A stretch of 64,000 bases of DNA from JAHFUS01 sp035689115. GTDB lineage: Bacteria > Actinomycetota > Acidimicrobiia > Acidimicrobiales > GCA-2861595. Below, piece after piece: positions 22,426 to 31,400 of the stretch. The position numbers and the translations under genes are program-made. The notes beneath the pieces were generated by a model. It was not told the origin of the DNA and did not search any database. It was given only the letters and a program-made list of their open reading frames with translations. Location: the NCBI GenBank assembly GCA_035689115.1, contig DASSMA010000014.1:1-64000 (forward strand), written 5' to 3'. Within the stretch, counting starts at the first letter, position 1; each line of letters begins with the position of its first letter.

Positions 22426-25047
22426 GTGACCGAGCTGCACCTCGGGGCTCGCCGGACCCTCGTGGTCGTGGGCAACGGGATGGTGGGCCACAAGCTGGTC
22501 GAGGTCCTCGTCGAGCGCGGTGCCACCGCCGAGTGGGACGTCGTCACGTTCTGCGAGGAGGGCCGGCTCGCCTACGACCGGGTGGGCCTCAGCACCTTCT
22601 TCTCGGGCGCCACCGCCGACGAGCTGTCGCTCGTCACTCCGGGCTTCTTCGACGCCGCCGGCCTCCGGGTCCACGTCGGGGACGCGGTCGCCGCCATCGA
22701 CCGGGAGGCCGGCGAGGTCGTGTCGGCCAAGGGCGTCCGCATCGCCTTCGAAGCCCTCGTCCTGGCCACCGGCTCCTACCCGTTCGTGCCGCCGATCCCC
22801 GGCCGGGAGGCGCCGGGCTGCTTCGTCTACCGCACGCTCGACGACCTGGAGGCCATCCGCGAGTACGCCGTCGGGTGCCGGGTCGGTGCCGTGGTGGGGG
22901 GCGGCCTCCTCGGGCTGGAGGCGGCCAACGCCCTGCGCAACCTCGGCCTCGAGACCCACGTGGTGGAGTTCGCCCCCCGGCTGATGCCGGTGCAGGTGGA
23001 CGAGGGCGGCAGCGCCGCCCTGCGGGCGCGGATCGAGGAGCTCGGCGTCGCCGTGCACACGGGGATGCAGACGACGGAGATCCTCGTGGACTTCGACGGC
23101 CGGGCGGCGGGCATGCGGTTCGGCGGCGACCCGGCGCCCGACGACCTCGACGTCGACCTGGTGGTGTTCTCGGCCGGCATCCGGCCCCGCGACGAGCTGG
23201 CCCGGGCGGCCGGGCTGGCGGTGGGCGAGCGCGGCGCGGTGGTCGTCGACGAGGCCTGCCGCACCTCCGACCCGCGGATCTTCGCCATCGGCGAGTGCGC
23301 CCTCGCCCCGTCGGGCCCCGACGGTCCGGCCGGCGGGCGGGTGTACGGCCTGGTGTCGCCCGGCTACCAGATGGCGCGGGTGGTGGCCGACCGCATCCTG
23401 GGCGGCGACGCCGCCTTCACCGGCGCCGACATGTCCACCAAGCTCAAGCTGATGGGCATCGACGTCGCCAGCTTCGGCGACGGCTTCGCCACCACGCCGG
23501 GCGCCGAGTCGATCACCTTCGCCGACCCGGTGGCCCGGGTCTACAAGCGCCTGGTCCTCGGGCCCCCGGGCAAGCGGGGCAGGCGCCAGGTGCTGGGCGG
23601 GATCCTGGTGGGCGACGCCGCCCTCTACCAGACGCTGCTCCAGATGAGCAGGGGCGAGATGCCCACGCCCGACCATCCCGAGGAGCTGGTCCTTCCGGCC
23701 CGCACCGGCGGAGGCGAGCCGCTGGTGGGCGTCGGGGCGCTGGCCCCCACCGCCATGGTGTGCTCGTGCAACAGCGTGTCCAAGCAGGACATCTGCACCG
23801 CCATCACCGCCGAGGGCGCCACCGACTTGGGCGCCCTCAGGCGCTGCACGAGGGCCGGCACCGGATGCGGCGGCTGCGTCCCCCTGGTCTCCGAGCTGCT
23901 CAAGGACGAGCTGCGCAAGGCCGGCGTCGAAGTCACCAACCGGCTGTGCGAGCACTTCGCCTACAGCCGCCAGGAGCTGTTCGACATCGTGCGCGTCCAC
24001 CGCATCACCTCGTTCTCCGAGGTGCTGGCCAGCCACGGCAGCGGCCTCGGGTGCGAGATCTGCAAGCCGGCCGTGGCCTCCATGCTGGCCTCGATGGGCT
24101 CCGGCCACATCCTCGACGGCGAGCAGGCCAGCCTCCAGGACACCAACGACCACTTCCTCGCCAACCTCCAGCGGGACGGCACCTACTCGGTGGTGCCCCG
24201 GGTCCCGGGCGGCGAGATCACCCCCGACCAGCTCATCGCCCTCGGCGAGGTGGCCAAGGACTTCGGGCTCTACACCAAGATCACCGGCGGCCAGCGCATC
24301 GACCTCTTCGGCGCCCGGGTCGACCAGCTGCCCCGGATCTGGGCCCGCCTGATCGAGGTCGGGATGGAGTCGGGCCACGCCTACGGCAAGGCCCTGCGCA
24401 CGGTGAAGTCCTGCGTCGGCAAGACGTGGTGCCGCTTCGGCGTGCAGGACTCCACCACCCTCGCCATCGACCTCGAGCTCCGGTACCGGGGCCTGCGTGC
24501 TCCCCACAAGATCAAGGCGGCCGTGTCGGGCTGCACCCGGGAGTGCGCCGAGGCCCAGGGCAAGGACTTCGGGGTCATCGCCACCGAGCGGGGCTGGAAC
24601 CTCTACGTGTGCGGCAACGGCGGCATGCGCCCCCAGCACGCCGTGCTGCTGGCCGCCGACCTCGACCGCGAGTCGGTGTTCCGGTACCTCGACCGCTTCC
24701 TCATGTACTACATCCGCACGGCCGACCGCCTGGAGCGCACGGCGACGTGGTTCAACAAGCTCGAGGGCGGGATCGACCACCTGCGCCGGGTGATCATCGA
24801 CGACGCCCTCGGCATCTGCGCCGAACTGGAGGCGGCCATGGCCCACCACGTCGCCACCTACGAGTGCGAATGGAAGGCCACCGTCGAGAGCCCCGAGCGC
24901 CTCGCCCGGTTCCGCACCTTCGTCAACTCCGACGAGCCCGATCCCAACGTCGTGTTCGTCACCGAACGGGGCCAGCCCCGGCCCGCCTACCTGCACGAGA
25001 AGCCGGACCCCGCCCACTCGGCGGCCTTCACGGGAGTCGAACGCTGA
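22426..25047 (+). CDS. nirB: Assimilatory nitrite reductase (NADH) large subunit
   Basis: The protein has 873 residues. GTG 22426 is chosen because GGAG lies six bases upstream and the Rossmann motif VVVGNGMVGHKLVE follows at once. The N-terminal FAD/NAD-binding module (about 8-330) is followed by two BFD-like 2Fe-2S regions (CSCN..C..GCGGC near 445-490, and a second near 505-560). The nitrite/sulfite reductase ferredoxin-like half comes next, then the siroheme-4Fe-4S site, with C-x5-C (CVGKTWC near 662) and C-x3-C (CTREC near 702). It reduces nitrite to ammonium in the cytoplasm with NADH. nirD overlaps its stop by one base (TGATG). No nitrate reductase gene is adjacent in the window. Confidence 0.95.
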   Translation: MTELHLGARRTLVVVGNGMVGHKLVEVLVERGATAEWDVVTFCEEGRLAYDRVGLSTFFSGATADELSLVTPGFFDAAGLRVHVGDAVAAIDREAGEVVSAKGVRIAFEALVLATGSYPFVPPIPGREAPGCFVYRTLDDLEAIREYAVGCRVGAVVGGGLLGLEAANALRNLGLETHVVEFAPRLMPVQVDEGGSAALRARIEELGVAVHTGMQTTEILVDFDGRAAGMRFGGDPAPDDLDVDLVVFSAGIRPRDELARAAGLAVGERGAVVVDEACRTSDPRIFAIGECALAPSGPDGPAGGRVYGLVSPGYQMARVVADRILGGDAAFTGADMSTKLKLMGIDVASFGDGFATTPGAESITFADPVARVYKRLVLGPPGKRGRRQVLGGILVGDAALYQTLLQMSRGEMPTPDHPEELVLPARTGGGEPLVGVGALAPTAMVCSCNSVSKQDICTAITAEGATDLGALRRCTRAGTGCGGCVPLVSELLKDELRKAGVEVTNRLCEHFAYSRQELFDIVRVHRITSFSEVLASHGSGLGCEICKPAVASMLASMGSGHILDGEQASLQDTNDHFLANLQRDGTYSVVPRVPGGEITPDQLIALGEVAKDFGLYTKITGGQRIDLFGARVDQLPRIWARLIEVGMESGHAYGKALRTVKSCVGKTWCRFGVQDSTTLAIDLELRYRGLRAPHKIKAAVSGCTRECAEAQGKDFGVIATERGWNLYVCGNGGMRPQHAVLLAADLDRESVFRYLDRFLMYYIRTADRLERTATWFNKLEGGIDHLRRVIIDDALGICAELEAAMAHHVATYECEWKATVESPERLARFRTFVNSDEPDPNVVFVTERGQPRPAYLHEKPDPAHSAAFTGVER

Positions 25048-25409
25048 TGACCATGCTCCAAGCCCCCGCCTCGACCTGGGTCGACGTCTGCGCCAGCGAC
25101 GAGATCCTCCCGAACCGGGGCGTGTGCGCCCTCGTCGGCGGCGCCCAGGTGGCGGTGTTCCGTGTCGCCGCCGGAGCGGACGACGAGTTCTTGGCCATCT
25201 CCAACTACGACCCGTTCTCCAAGGCCTTCGTCCTGTCCCGGGGCATCGTCGGCTCCAAGGGCGACCGGCTCAAGGTGGCGTCGCCCGTCTACAAGCAGGG
25301 CTTCGACCTGCGCACCGGTGAGTGCCTCGACGACCCGGCGATGGGCGTCCCGACGTTCGCCGTGCGAGTGGCGGAGGGACGGGTGGAGGTGGCGTCGGGC
25401 GCGTTCTGA
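25047..25409 (+). CDS. nirD: Nitrite reductase (NADH) small subunit
   Basis: The protein has 120 residues from ATG 25047, overlapping the nirB stop. It is a Rieske-fold protein of the NirD type. The usual Rieske CxH pairs are absent, as expected for NirD. Typical stretches are RGVCALVGGAQVAVFRV and DPFSKAFVLSRGIVGSKGD, with YKQGFDLRTGECLDDP near the C-terminus. It partners NirB in the soluble NADH-dependent nitrite reductase. The stop lies two bases from the convergent monooxygenase gene's stop. Confidence 0.93.
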   Translation: MTMLQAPASTWVDVCASDEILPNRGVCALVGGAQVAVFRVAAGADDEFLAISNYDPFSKAFVLSRGIVGSKGDRLKVASPVYKQGFDLRTGECLDDPAMGVPTFAVRVAEGRVEVASGAF

Positions 25410-25411
25410 CC

Positions 25412-26881
25412 CTACGCCGGCGCACCGAACCAGGTGGTGAGCGCCTGCGGCAGCTCCGGGTCCGCGGGGTCGCCGGCCCAGGTCACGTGCCCGTCGGGGC
25501 GGATCGCCACGGCGGCCGGGGGCGGGATCTCCCCGCCCACCGGCAGCTCCCACGGCCCGTCGTAGCGGGCGTCCACCAGCCGGACGCGGCCGGCCCACGG
25601 CGTCGGGTCGAAACGCCCCGGCTCGCCGAGGTTCAGCAGCACCGGCCGGGCGTCGTGCAGCAGGGTGAAGACGCGGGTGGGCCCGCCGGCGGTGTCCAGG
25701 TCGAGATCGGGCATGCGCCACCCGACCAGCGGGTGGCCGGCGCCGAGGTCGTAGTGGACGTCGAGCCCGGAGATCATGCCGGCGATGCGCCGGCGGGGCT
25801 CGTCCATGGCGAGCAGCTCGGCCATGGTCTCGCGGAGGGCCTGGTGGCGCTCGTCGGGCCGGCCGAGGGCGACCTGGGCCATGGTGTTGTGCAGCACCCG
25901 GGCACCGACCGGGTGGCGCTCGGCGTGGTAGGTGTCGAGCAGGCTCTCGGGTGACGTGCCGGCGACCACCTGGGCCAGCTTCCATCCCAGGTTCACGGCG
26001 TCCTGGACGCCCACGTTGAGCCCCTGGCCGCCCTGGGGCGGATGCACGTGGGCGGCGTCGCCGGCCAGCAGGACCCGGCCGCGGCGGTACGACGCCGCCT
26101 GGCGCGCCATGTCGGTGAACCGCGAGATCCACGTGGCCCGCCGGAGCCCGAAGTCGGTCCCGTACACGCCGATGAGGGCCTCCCGGAGATCGGCGGTGTC
26201 GGGGTCGCCGGCGTGGTCGGCCTGACGCTCGGTGAGCACGATGCGGATCGGCTCGCTCGGCTCCCGCCGGGCGATGGCGTGGGTGCCGGCGCTGTCGTGA
26301 CGGAGCCCGAACTCGGGTTCCTCGTCCATCTCGACCTCGGCGATCATCCAGCTGGTGGACGGCGGCAGACCGGGGAAGTCGATGCCGGCCGCCTTGCGGA
26401 CCAGGCTGCGCCCCCCGTCGCACCCGACCAGGTACTCGGCCCGCAGCGACTCGCCGCCCGACAGCGCGACGTCGACGCCGCTGCCGTCCTCGGTGAAGCC
26501 GGCCACCTCGCGACCGCGGAGGATGCGAACGCCGAGCTCGTCGATCCAGCCGGCCAGGATCCGCTCGAAATGGCTCTGCCACAGTGCGAGCCCGTAGTTG
26601 TGGCGGGTGGGGAAGTCGCTGATGTCGAGGGGGATCAGTGCATAGCCCTGGACCTGCATCGCCCTGCCCTCGGCGAGGAACCGGTCGGCGATGCCGCGCT
26701 GGTCGAGGACCTCGATGGTGCGCGCGTGGAGGCCGCCGGCCCGCGATCCGTCGACGACCTGGCTGGTGCGCCGCTCGACGACGACCACGTCGGTCCCCGC
26801 CAGGGTGAGCTCGCCCGCCAGCATCAGCCCGGTCGGGCCGCCGCCCGCTATCACCACCGCATGGTCGGTCATCCCCGCCAT
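25412..26881 (-). CDS. FAD-dependent monooxygenase (aromatic hydroxylase class)
   Basis: The protein has 489 residues from ATG 26881 (ATG 26872 is an alternative). It is a class A flavoprotein monooxygenase. The GxGxxG dinucleotide motif AGGGPTGLMLAGEL is at about 10-24, the GLHARTIEVLDQRG region near 50, the DG motif YLVGCDGGRSLVRKAAG near 155-170, and the GD motif LLAGDAAHVHPP near 275. It hydroxylates aromatic or polycyclic substrates with NAD(P)H and oxygen. The N-terminus and the overall pattern resemble rifamycin monooxygenases and PgaE/TfdB-like hydroxylases. The substrate is unknown, so an antibiotic-inactivating role is only a possibility. It converges on nirD. Confidence 0.85.
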   Translation of the reverse strand: MAGMTDHAVVIAGGGPTGLMLAGELTLAGTDVVVVERRTSQVVDGSRAGGLHARTIEVLDQRGIADRFLAEGRAMQVQGYALIPLDISDFPTRHNYGLALWQSHFERILAGWIDELGVRILRGREVAGFTEDGSGVDVALSGGESLRAEYLVGCDGGRSLVRKAAGIDFPGLPPSTSWMIAEVEMDEEPEFGLRHDSAGTHAIARREPSEPIRIVLTERQADHAGDPDTADLREALIGVYGTDFGLRRATWISRFTDMARQAASYRRGRVLLAGDAAHVHPPQGGQGLNVGVQDAVNLGWKLAQVVAGTSPESLLDTYHAERHPVGARVLHNTMAQVALGRPDERHQALRETMAELLAMDEPRRRIAGMISGLDVHYDLGAGHPLVGWRMPDLDLDTAGGPTRVFTLLHDARPVLLNLGEPGRFDPTPWAGRVRLVDARYDGPWELPVGGEIPPPAAVAIRPDGHVTWAGDPADPELPQALTTWFGAPA

Positions 26882-26924
26882 GTGCGCACACGGTTGCCCC
26901 TTGCGGCAAGCCCCCTCCCTCGCG

Positions 26925-28136
26925 CTATGTTGAGACTGGCGGCAGGGGGTTCTCGGCGAGGACGGCGCCGCGTCGCGCCGCCGGCGCCAGCAGCACCACC
27001 GCCACCAGGCCGGCGGTGATGGCCAGGCGTAGCGCCGCCCGCACCCGGGGATCGGGCACGACGGCGTAGGCGTCGTTGAGGAACACGAAGGTGAGCAGGG
27101 TCCACACGGGCAGCGGGGCCCTGGTCCGCAGCAGGTCCCACGCCAGGGCGGCGAGCACCAGGCCGGCGGCGTAGTAGAGGAAGACCTGGGGGTCCAGGGC
27201 CACCCGGACGGCGATGGCGACCAGCAGAACCGCGGGCCACTTCTTCCGGCGCACGGCGAGGACGCCGACGACCAGGGCCAGGCCGAGTTGCACGGCGCGT
27301 GTCCAGGCCGGCCCGTCGGCGGTGGGCACGCCGAACAGGTGCATGACCGAGTCCGGGGCGACGGTGACCGCCGGCCTGATCGCGCCGAGGGTGCCGGAGT
27401 CGGCGAGGAGGAACGGCAGCCACGCCGCCGCGCCGATGGCGGCCGCGACGCCGAGGCACGTGCGGCGGTCGCGGCCGGAGAACTGGAACGCCAGCGGGAG
27501 GGCGACGATGCCCCACGGCTTGGCGGCGACGGCGGCCCCGAGGGCGGCGCCGGCCCAGGCCGGGCGCCGTGCCGCGACCGCGGCCACGGCGCCGGTGCAG
27601 GCGGCCAGCGTGAGGGCGTCGTCCAGGTGGGCGTAAATCGTCGACAGCGAGGACCACGACGCCACGGCGGCCAGACCGCCGAAGAGCACCGTCAGCGCCC
27701 GCAGGTCCGCGTCCCTCTTGGTCGCCGGGGGCTGCACCGTCCTCGCCGCCCGCTCCAGGAGCAGGATCAGCAGCGGCGCGGCGGCGGTCATCAGGAGCAC
27801 CGCGAGCAGCCGCCCGCCCCCGACCAGGGTGAGCGGCGCCGCCACGAGAAGGCTGAGCGGGCCGATCTGGTAGGCGGGGTAGTTGGCGTAGAAATGCAGG
27901 CCGCCGGGCAGGGGGGTCAGCTGCGAGTGGTGGCCGAGCAGCGCCTGGCTCCCGTGGCGGAAGTAGCTCCAGTCGTCGCCCGTGCCCCGCAGATGCAGGA
28001 GCGAGAAGGCCACGGCGACGACGACCAGGACGGCGTAGCGCCACCGCAGGACGGGACGGAGCGTTCGCAGGACGGCGTCGAGGCTGCGGAGCTCGGAGTC
28101 CTCCGTCGCTGTGGTGACGGACCGCTCTCGTGCCAA
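26925..28136 (-). CDS. Multi-pass membrane protein, GT87-like mannosyltransferase family
   Basis: The protein has 403 residues from TTG 28136; no ATG or GTG fits better, and a G-rich run precedes it. About nine to ten membrane helices are visible. The first loop carries RGTGDDWSYFRHG, and later loops contain short conserved-looking stretches such as AAKPWGIVALPLAFQF and DPQVFLYYAAGLVLAALAWD. This fits polyprenol-phosphate-dependent glycosyltransferases of the GT87/DUF2029 kind, which decorate lipids or wall polymers from the outer face of the membrane. It is 51 bases downstream of the PQQ-repeat gene and likely in one unit with it. Confidence 0.6.
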   Translation of the reverse strand: MARERSVTTATEDSELRSLDAVLRTLRPVLRWRYAVLVVVAVAFSLLHLRGTGDDWSYFRHGSQALLGHHSQLTPLPGGLHFYANYPAYQIGPLSLLVAAPLTLVGGGRLLAVLLMTAAAPLLILLLERAARTVQPPATKRDADLRALTVLFGGLAAVASWSSLSTIYAHLDDALTLAACTGAVAAVAARRPAWAGAALGAAVAAKPWGIVALPLAFQFSGRDRRTCLGVAAAIGAAAWLPFLLADSGTLGAIRPAVTVAPDSVMHLFGVPTADGPAWTRAVQLGLALVVGVLAVRRKKWPAVLLVAIAVRVALDPQVFLYYAAGLVLAALAWDLLRTRAPLPVWTLLTFVFLNDAYAVVPDPRVRAALRLAITAGLVAVVLLAPAARRGAVLAENPLPPVST

Positions 28137-28187
28137 CGACCCCCCCGGATCCCCCGATCCCGCGGCCCAGAGGCTACCGCGCCGGCG

Positions 28188-29270
28188 TCAGCTGCTGCAG
28201 GCGTGGCGCGGCCGGCCCTGGCTGGCGCTGACCACCGTGTGGCCGACGAGGGCGACCTGCGGATCGCCGCCGATCCCGGCCGGCTCCCGCCACGCCTCCG
28301 ATCCGTCGGAGCGGAAGGCCTGGAGCACGGCGCCCCCGCTGACGACCACCCGGTCGTCGCCGGCGGCGACGGCGGTGCGCCCGGGGGCCACTGCCTGTTG
28401 CCACTTGACCGTTCCCCCGCGCATGTCGCGAGCGACCAGCGTCCCCCCCGACACGACGTAGAAGGTCCCGTCGGCCGTCGCCCACGCGTTCTCGTCCACC
28501 ACCGCGGGGTTCAGCCGCCACAGCACGGCACCGCTCGCCAGGTCGACGAAGTCGTACTCGGAGGCGGGGCGTTCGCCGAACTCGTTCCCGCCGCCCACGG
28601 CGAGCATCGCCACGCCGGCGTGGACGACGCCGGTGGGGAAGGGCCCCGAGGTGCCCGGTCCGGCCAGCCGCCAGCGCGCCGCGCCGGTGGCCCCGTCCGT
28701 GGCGCTGGTGGCCGACTCCGTGCCGTCGTAGGAGTACGCCAGCCGGGCGCCGTCGGCGTCGAACGAGAAGTTCGGCGATCGGAAGTTGGGCTCCCGATGG
28801 GCGCCGGCCAGGTGACCGGTGCGGGGGTCGAGGGTCAGCGACACGGATCCGTAGTTGCAGCCGTCGCCCGTCTGCGCCCGCACCATCGGCTCGGCCCTGT
28901 TCATGGAGAGGAAGACCGCGCTGTAGGGCGGCCGGGTGGCCCACAGCAGCCGGCCGGTGACCGCGTCGCGACCCTCGAGTTGGGCCGGCGTGCCCAGGAA
29001 GCGGCCGATCACGAGCGCAGCCACGAGGGCGGCGCAAAGGCCGAGGGCCAGGCCGCCCAACGCGGCAGCGGCCCGCTTCCGGCGGCTGGCGAGCCACAGC
29101 GCGCCGGCTGCGGCGGCGAGGACGAAGGCCGGAACCCGGAGGAGCGTGTCCGACACGGCGAGATTGCGGTCGGACAGGACCCAGCCGCCGGCGGCCGCGG
29201 CAGCGGCGGCGAGCCCGGCGACGAGGACCGAGCACTCCCGGACCTGGAGCGGGCCCCGGTCGGCGCTCAC
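28188..29270 (-). CDS. Membrane-anchored PQQ-like beta-propeller protein
   Basis: The protein has 360 residues from GTG 29270, with GGAGG seven bases upstream. The N-terminal 85 residues contain about three membrane helices. The remainder is a beta-propeller with repeated blade signatures (GRDAVTGRLLWATRP, TDGATGAARWRLAG, DLASGAVLWRLN, DMRGGTVKWQQAV). Such propellers serve as extracytoplasmic binding or scaffold domains. PQQ binding itself is not implied, because the repeats are generic. It is the first gene of a minus-strand pair with the GT87-like protein. Confidence 0.62.
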   Translation of the reverse strand: MSADRGPLQVRECSVLVAGLAAAAAAAGGWVLSDRNLAVSDTLLRVPAFVLAAAAGALWLASRRKRAAAALGGLALGLCAALVAALVIGRFLGTPAQLEGRDAVTGRLLWATRPPYSAVFLSMNRAEPMVRAQTGDGCNYGSVSLTLDPRTGHLAGAHREPNFRSPNFSFDADGARLAYSYDGTESATSATDGATGAARWRLAGPGTSGPFPTGVVHAGVAMLAVGGGNEFGERPASEYDFVDLASGAVLWRLNPAVVDENAWATADGTFYVVSGGTLVARDMRGGTVKWQQAVAPGRTAVAAGDDRVVVSGGAVLQAFRSDGSEAWREPAGIGGDPQVALVGHTVVSASQGRPRHACSS

Positions 29271-29311
29271 GGGGCGCCTCCGCCCTTGCCGCGTTCCGGC
29301 ACGCCACCAGG

Positions 29312-29517
29312 ATGGCCGACGCGACGCCTGCGACTGAAGACCCTACCGCCTGACCCCGAGGAAGGCCGTCCTCCGGGTCGGGGGCGGGACGGTCGAACGG
29401 TGGGTGCCCACGGTCTTCGGCCGGCTCCGGTGGAGGTTCCCGGCCGGGAACGTGGTGGCCGCCGAGCCGGCCAGCCTGCGCAGCGAGGTGGACGCCGCCC
29501 TGTTCGCCGTGCCGTGA
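29312..29517 (+). pseudogene. Frameshifted small gene fragment
   Basis: ATG 29312 after CCACCAGG begins MADATPATEDPTA and meets a TGA. One base back in register, a second frame runs from about 29338 to TGA 29517 and reads well (YRLTPRKAVLRVGGGTVERW, then VPTVFGRLRWRFPAGN). Together they would make one protein of about 70 residues, so the gene is probably broken by a single-base change; a sequencing error is also possible. No family is recognised. The rest of 29271-29678 contains nothing else I can support. Confidence 0.35.
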
Positions 29518-29678
29518 CGGCGGCAGCGGCGGGGAACGACGACCTCCCCTTCGGATGGCGCCAGTCGCGGTCGGCGGAAGGGGCCACCGTCGACGGCGTC
29601 CTCCTGCGTACGGGAGCCGCACCTCGTCGAGCAGGCCCAGGCCCCGCTCCCGCTCCTCTCGCTACCCGCCCGAGGGCG

Positions 29679-30239
29679 TCAGGTGGCGGCGGCGAGGCCA
29701 CGGAGGTAGCGGCCGATCATCCACTGCTGGATGGCCGCCGCCACCGGCGCGCCGAGCTTGGCCAGCCGGTCGGCCGGGCGGGAGAGCACGGTGACGGCGA
29801 AGTCGACCGTTCCTCCCTCGCCGATGGTGACGACGAAGGACTCCTCGCCGTCCTCGGGGTGGCCGGGGAGGGTGCCGTAGGCGAAGCCGAACCGCCCGGG
29901 CTCGTCGACGACCCGGACGATCCGGCACGGCGCCACCGCCGCCACGCCGGCGACGGGCAGGAGCACCAGCACCGTGCCGCCCTCCTCCAGCGGGGCAACG
30001 GCCGGGTGCACCTCGGCGCCGGCGCCACGGTGGGCGGCCCAGCGGCGCAGTCCCTCGACCGACCGGCGGAACGTCTCAGGGCCGCTCCCGAGCACCAGCC
30101 GCCGGGTGTCGTGGTGGTACCCGGCCGGCCGCTCGCCCCGCAGGGTGGCCCCGGCGAATGCGTAGGTGACGTCCCGCGAGCGGGCAGCAGCCAGCATGGC
30201 GTCCAGCCGCGCCGGTGACCGGTCGCGAACGACGAGCAT
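29679..30239 (-). CDS. DUF1990 family protein
   Basis: The protein has 186 residues from ATG 30239 with AGGAGG just upstream. The family pattern is visible: a first half with RSRDVTYAFAGATLRGERPAGYHHDTRRLVLGSG broken into short strands, a central VLVLLPVAGVAAVAPCRIVRVVDEPGRFGFAYGTLPGHPEDGEESF region, and a C-terminal helix. The central Gly/Tyr/Gly-rich strand, FGFAYGTLPGHPEDGEE, is typical of DUF1990, whose function is unknown. It lies nine bases after the 53-residue membrane protein gene and is likely co-transcribed with it. Confidence 0.75.
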   Translation of the reverse strand: MLVVRDRSPARLDAMLAAARSRDVTYAFAGATLRGERPAGYHHDTRRLVLGSGPETFRRSVEGLRRWAAHRGAGAEVHPAVAPLEEGGTVLVLLPVAGVAAVAPCRIVRVVDEPGRFGFAYGTLPGHPEDGEESFVVTIGEGGTVDFAVTVLSRPADRLAKLGAPVAAAIQQWMIGRYLRGLAAAT

Positions 30240-30248
30240 GCCTCCTGG

Positions 30249-30410
30249 TTACTCGATCGGCGGGGCGACGACGGCGGCCGGGTGGGCGCCCGGCACCGGC
30301 GTGGCACCACCGGCCCGGTCGGCGGTCACCACCACGAACAGCATGATGGCGACCAGCAGAGCGGCCACGATCGTGAGCGTCCGTTCGCCCCGATGCAGCG
30401 CGCGGGCCAT
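30249..30410 (-). CDS. 53-residue membrane protein
   Basis: The reading starts at ATG 30410, preceded by AAGGAGGTGA with five bases between, close to a perfect ribosome binding site, and ends at TAA 30249-30251. The peptide has a basic start (MARALHRGERT), one hydrophobic helix (LTIVAALLVAIMLFVVV), and a Gly/Pro/Ala tail ending APPIE. It looks like a single-pass inner membrane microprotein. It is followed nine bases later by the DUF1990 gene. A 15-base imperfect version of the GGGnC..GnCCC box lies about 60 bases upstream. Confidence 0.72.
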   Translation of the reverse strand: MARALHRGERTLTIVAALLVAIMLFVVVTADRAGGATPVPGAHPAAVVAPPIE

Positions 30411-30471
30411 GGCTTCACCTCCTTGCGGCAGGTGGCTACCCCAAGGATCCGCCCCGGCCGGTTGGGCGGCC

Positions 30472-30486
30472 AGGGTCGAACGCCCT
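30472..30486 (-). promoter_or_regulatory. Weak DevR-like box upstream of the small membrane protein gene
   Basis: AGGGTCGAACGCCCT is one base shorter than the 16-base palindrome AGGGCCGAACGGCCCT seen at 57001. It is 62 bases upstream of ATG 30410. The missing base would disturb a spacing-sensitive site, so this is a weak member of the set. Confidence 0.25.
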
Positions 30487-30518
30487 CTCTTGACCGACCA
30501 GATGCGCCGTCGGTCGGG

Positions 30519-31316
30519 TCAGCGGCCGATCACCGCCACCGGCCGGCCGGCGTGGTGGAGCAGCTGGGCCGGGACCCGGCCGAGCAGCAGGCCGTGCAGC
30601 CCGCCCCGGCCCCGCCGGCCGGTGACGAGGAGGCCGGCGTCGAGTTCGGCGCCCAGCCGGGCCAGCTCCTCGACGGGGCTGCCGGCCCGGAGCACGACCT
30701 CGGCGTCCGGGCAGCGCTCCGCCACGTGGGCCCGCACGTCGGCCTCGCCGCGGTAGGTCCAGTTGTCCGCCGGGTGGGTCTGGACGTCGGCCAGGGGGCT
30801 GTGCACGAACAGGGCCACCACCCGCCCGCCCAGGTCGCGGGCCAGCCCGCACGCCCAGGCCAGCGCCGGCTCGTTGGCCTTCGAGGTGTCGGCACCGACG
30901 ATCACGGTCCCGCCGGCGAGCGGGCCGCCGGGCGCCGGCACGGCGATCAGCGGGCACGGCGTGCGCCGGGCCAGGTAGTGCGTGGTGCCGCCCAGGCCCA
31001 GGCCCTGGAACCCGCCGCTGCCGCGGGTGCCGAGCACGACGGCGTCGATGTCGCCGCCGGCCAGCCGCAGGAGCTCGGCGCGGGCGTCGCCCTCCAGGAC
31101 GGCGGGCTCGTGGTCGACGCCCGCGTCGCGTAGCGGCTCGGTCCAGGCCGCCGGCAGCTGGCCGGCGCCCGCCTCCAGTTCCGACTCGGCGGTGTGGGGC
31201 TCGATAACGGTGGCCAGCACGACCTTGGCGTGGAGCGCGGCGGCGAACCCGCCGGCCCAGGCGACGGCGCCGGCCGCCCCCTCGGACCCGTCGGTCGCCA
31301 CGAGGATCTTCTTCAT
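30519..31316 (-). CDS. Universal stress protein, two UspA domains
   Basis: The protein has 265 residues from ATG 31316, with GAGGTG six bases upstream; ATG 31322 is too close to that site. It has two tandem UspA domains (about 1-140 and 145-265). The first begins MKKILVATDGSEGAAGAVAW and ends with the ATP-binding run GTRGSGGFQGLGLGGTTHYL. The second ends with TGRRGRGGLHGLLLGRVPAQLL. It is cytoplasmic and ATP-binding, and is linked with hypoxia, starvation or stationary phase in actinobacteria. A 16-base DevR-like box lies between it and the divergent DUF2461 gene. Confidence 0.88.
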   Translation of the reverse strand: MKKILVATDGSEGAAGAVAWAGGFAAALHAKVVLATVIEPHTAESELEAGAGQLPAAWTEPLRDAGVDHEPAVLEGDARAELLRLAGGDIDAVVLGTRGSGGFQGLGLGGTTHYLARRTPCPLIAVPAPGGPLAGGTVIVGADTSKANEPALAWACGLARDLGGRVVALFVHSPLADVQTHPADNWTYRGEADVRAHVAERCPDAEVVLRAGSPVEELARLGAELDAGLLVTGRRGRGGLHGLLLGRVPAQLLHHAGRPVAVIGR

Positions 31317-31364
31317 CGTCATCACCTCGCGCCCCACGATCCCCGTGCCTGACTCCTCCGGACC

Positions 31365-31380
31365 AGGGCCGAATGACCCT
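31365..31380. promoter_or_regulatory. DevR-like box between stress protein and DUF2461 genes
   Basis: AGGGCCGAATGACCCT differs by two bases from the perfect palindrome at 57001. It lies 49 bases upstream of the stress protein start at 31316 and 21 bases upstream of the DUF2461 start. It keeps the GGG...G.CCC core of DosR/DevR sites. Confidence 0.5.
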
Positions 31381-31400
31381 TCCCGCGCTACGGTCGAGCC

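Noticed and set aside
22195..25017. Long minus-strand frame opposite nirB
   Set aside because: Opposite strand of a clearly recognised nitrite reductase gene; composition only.
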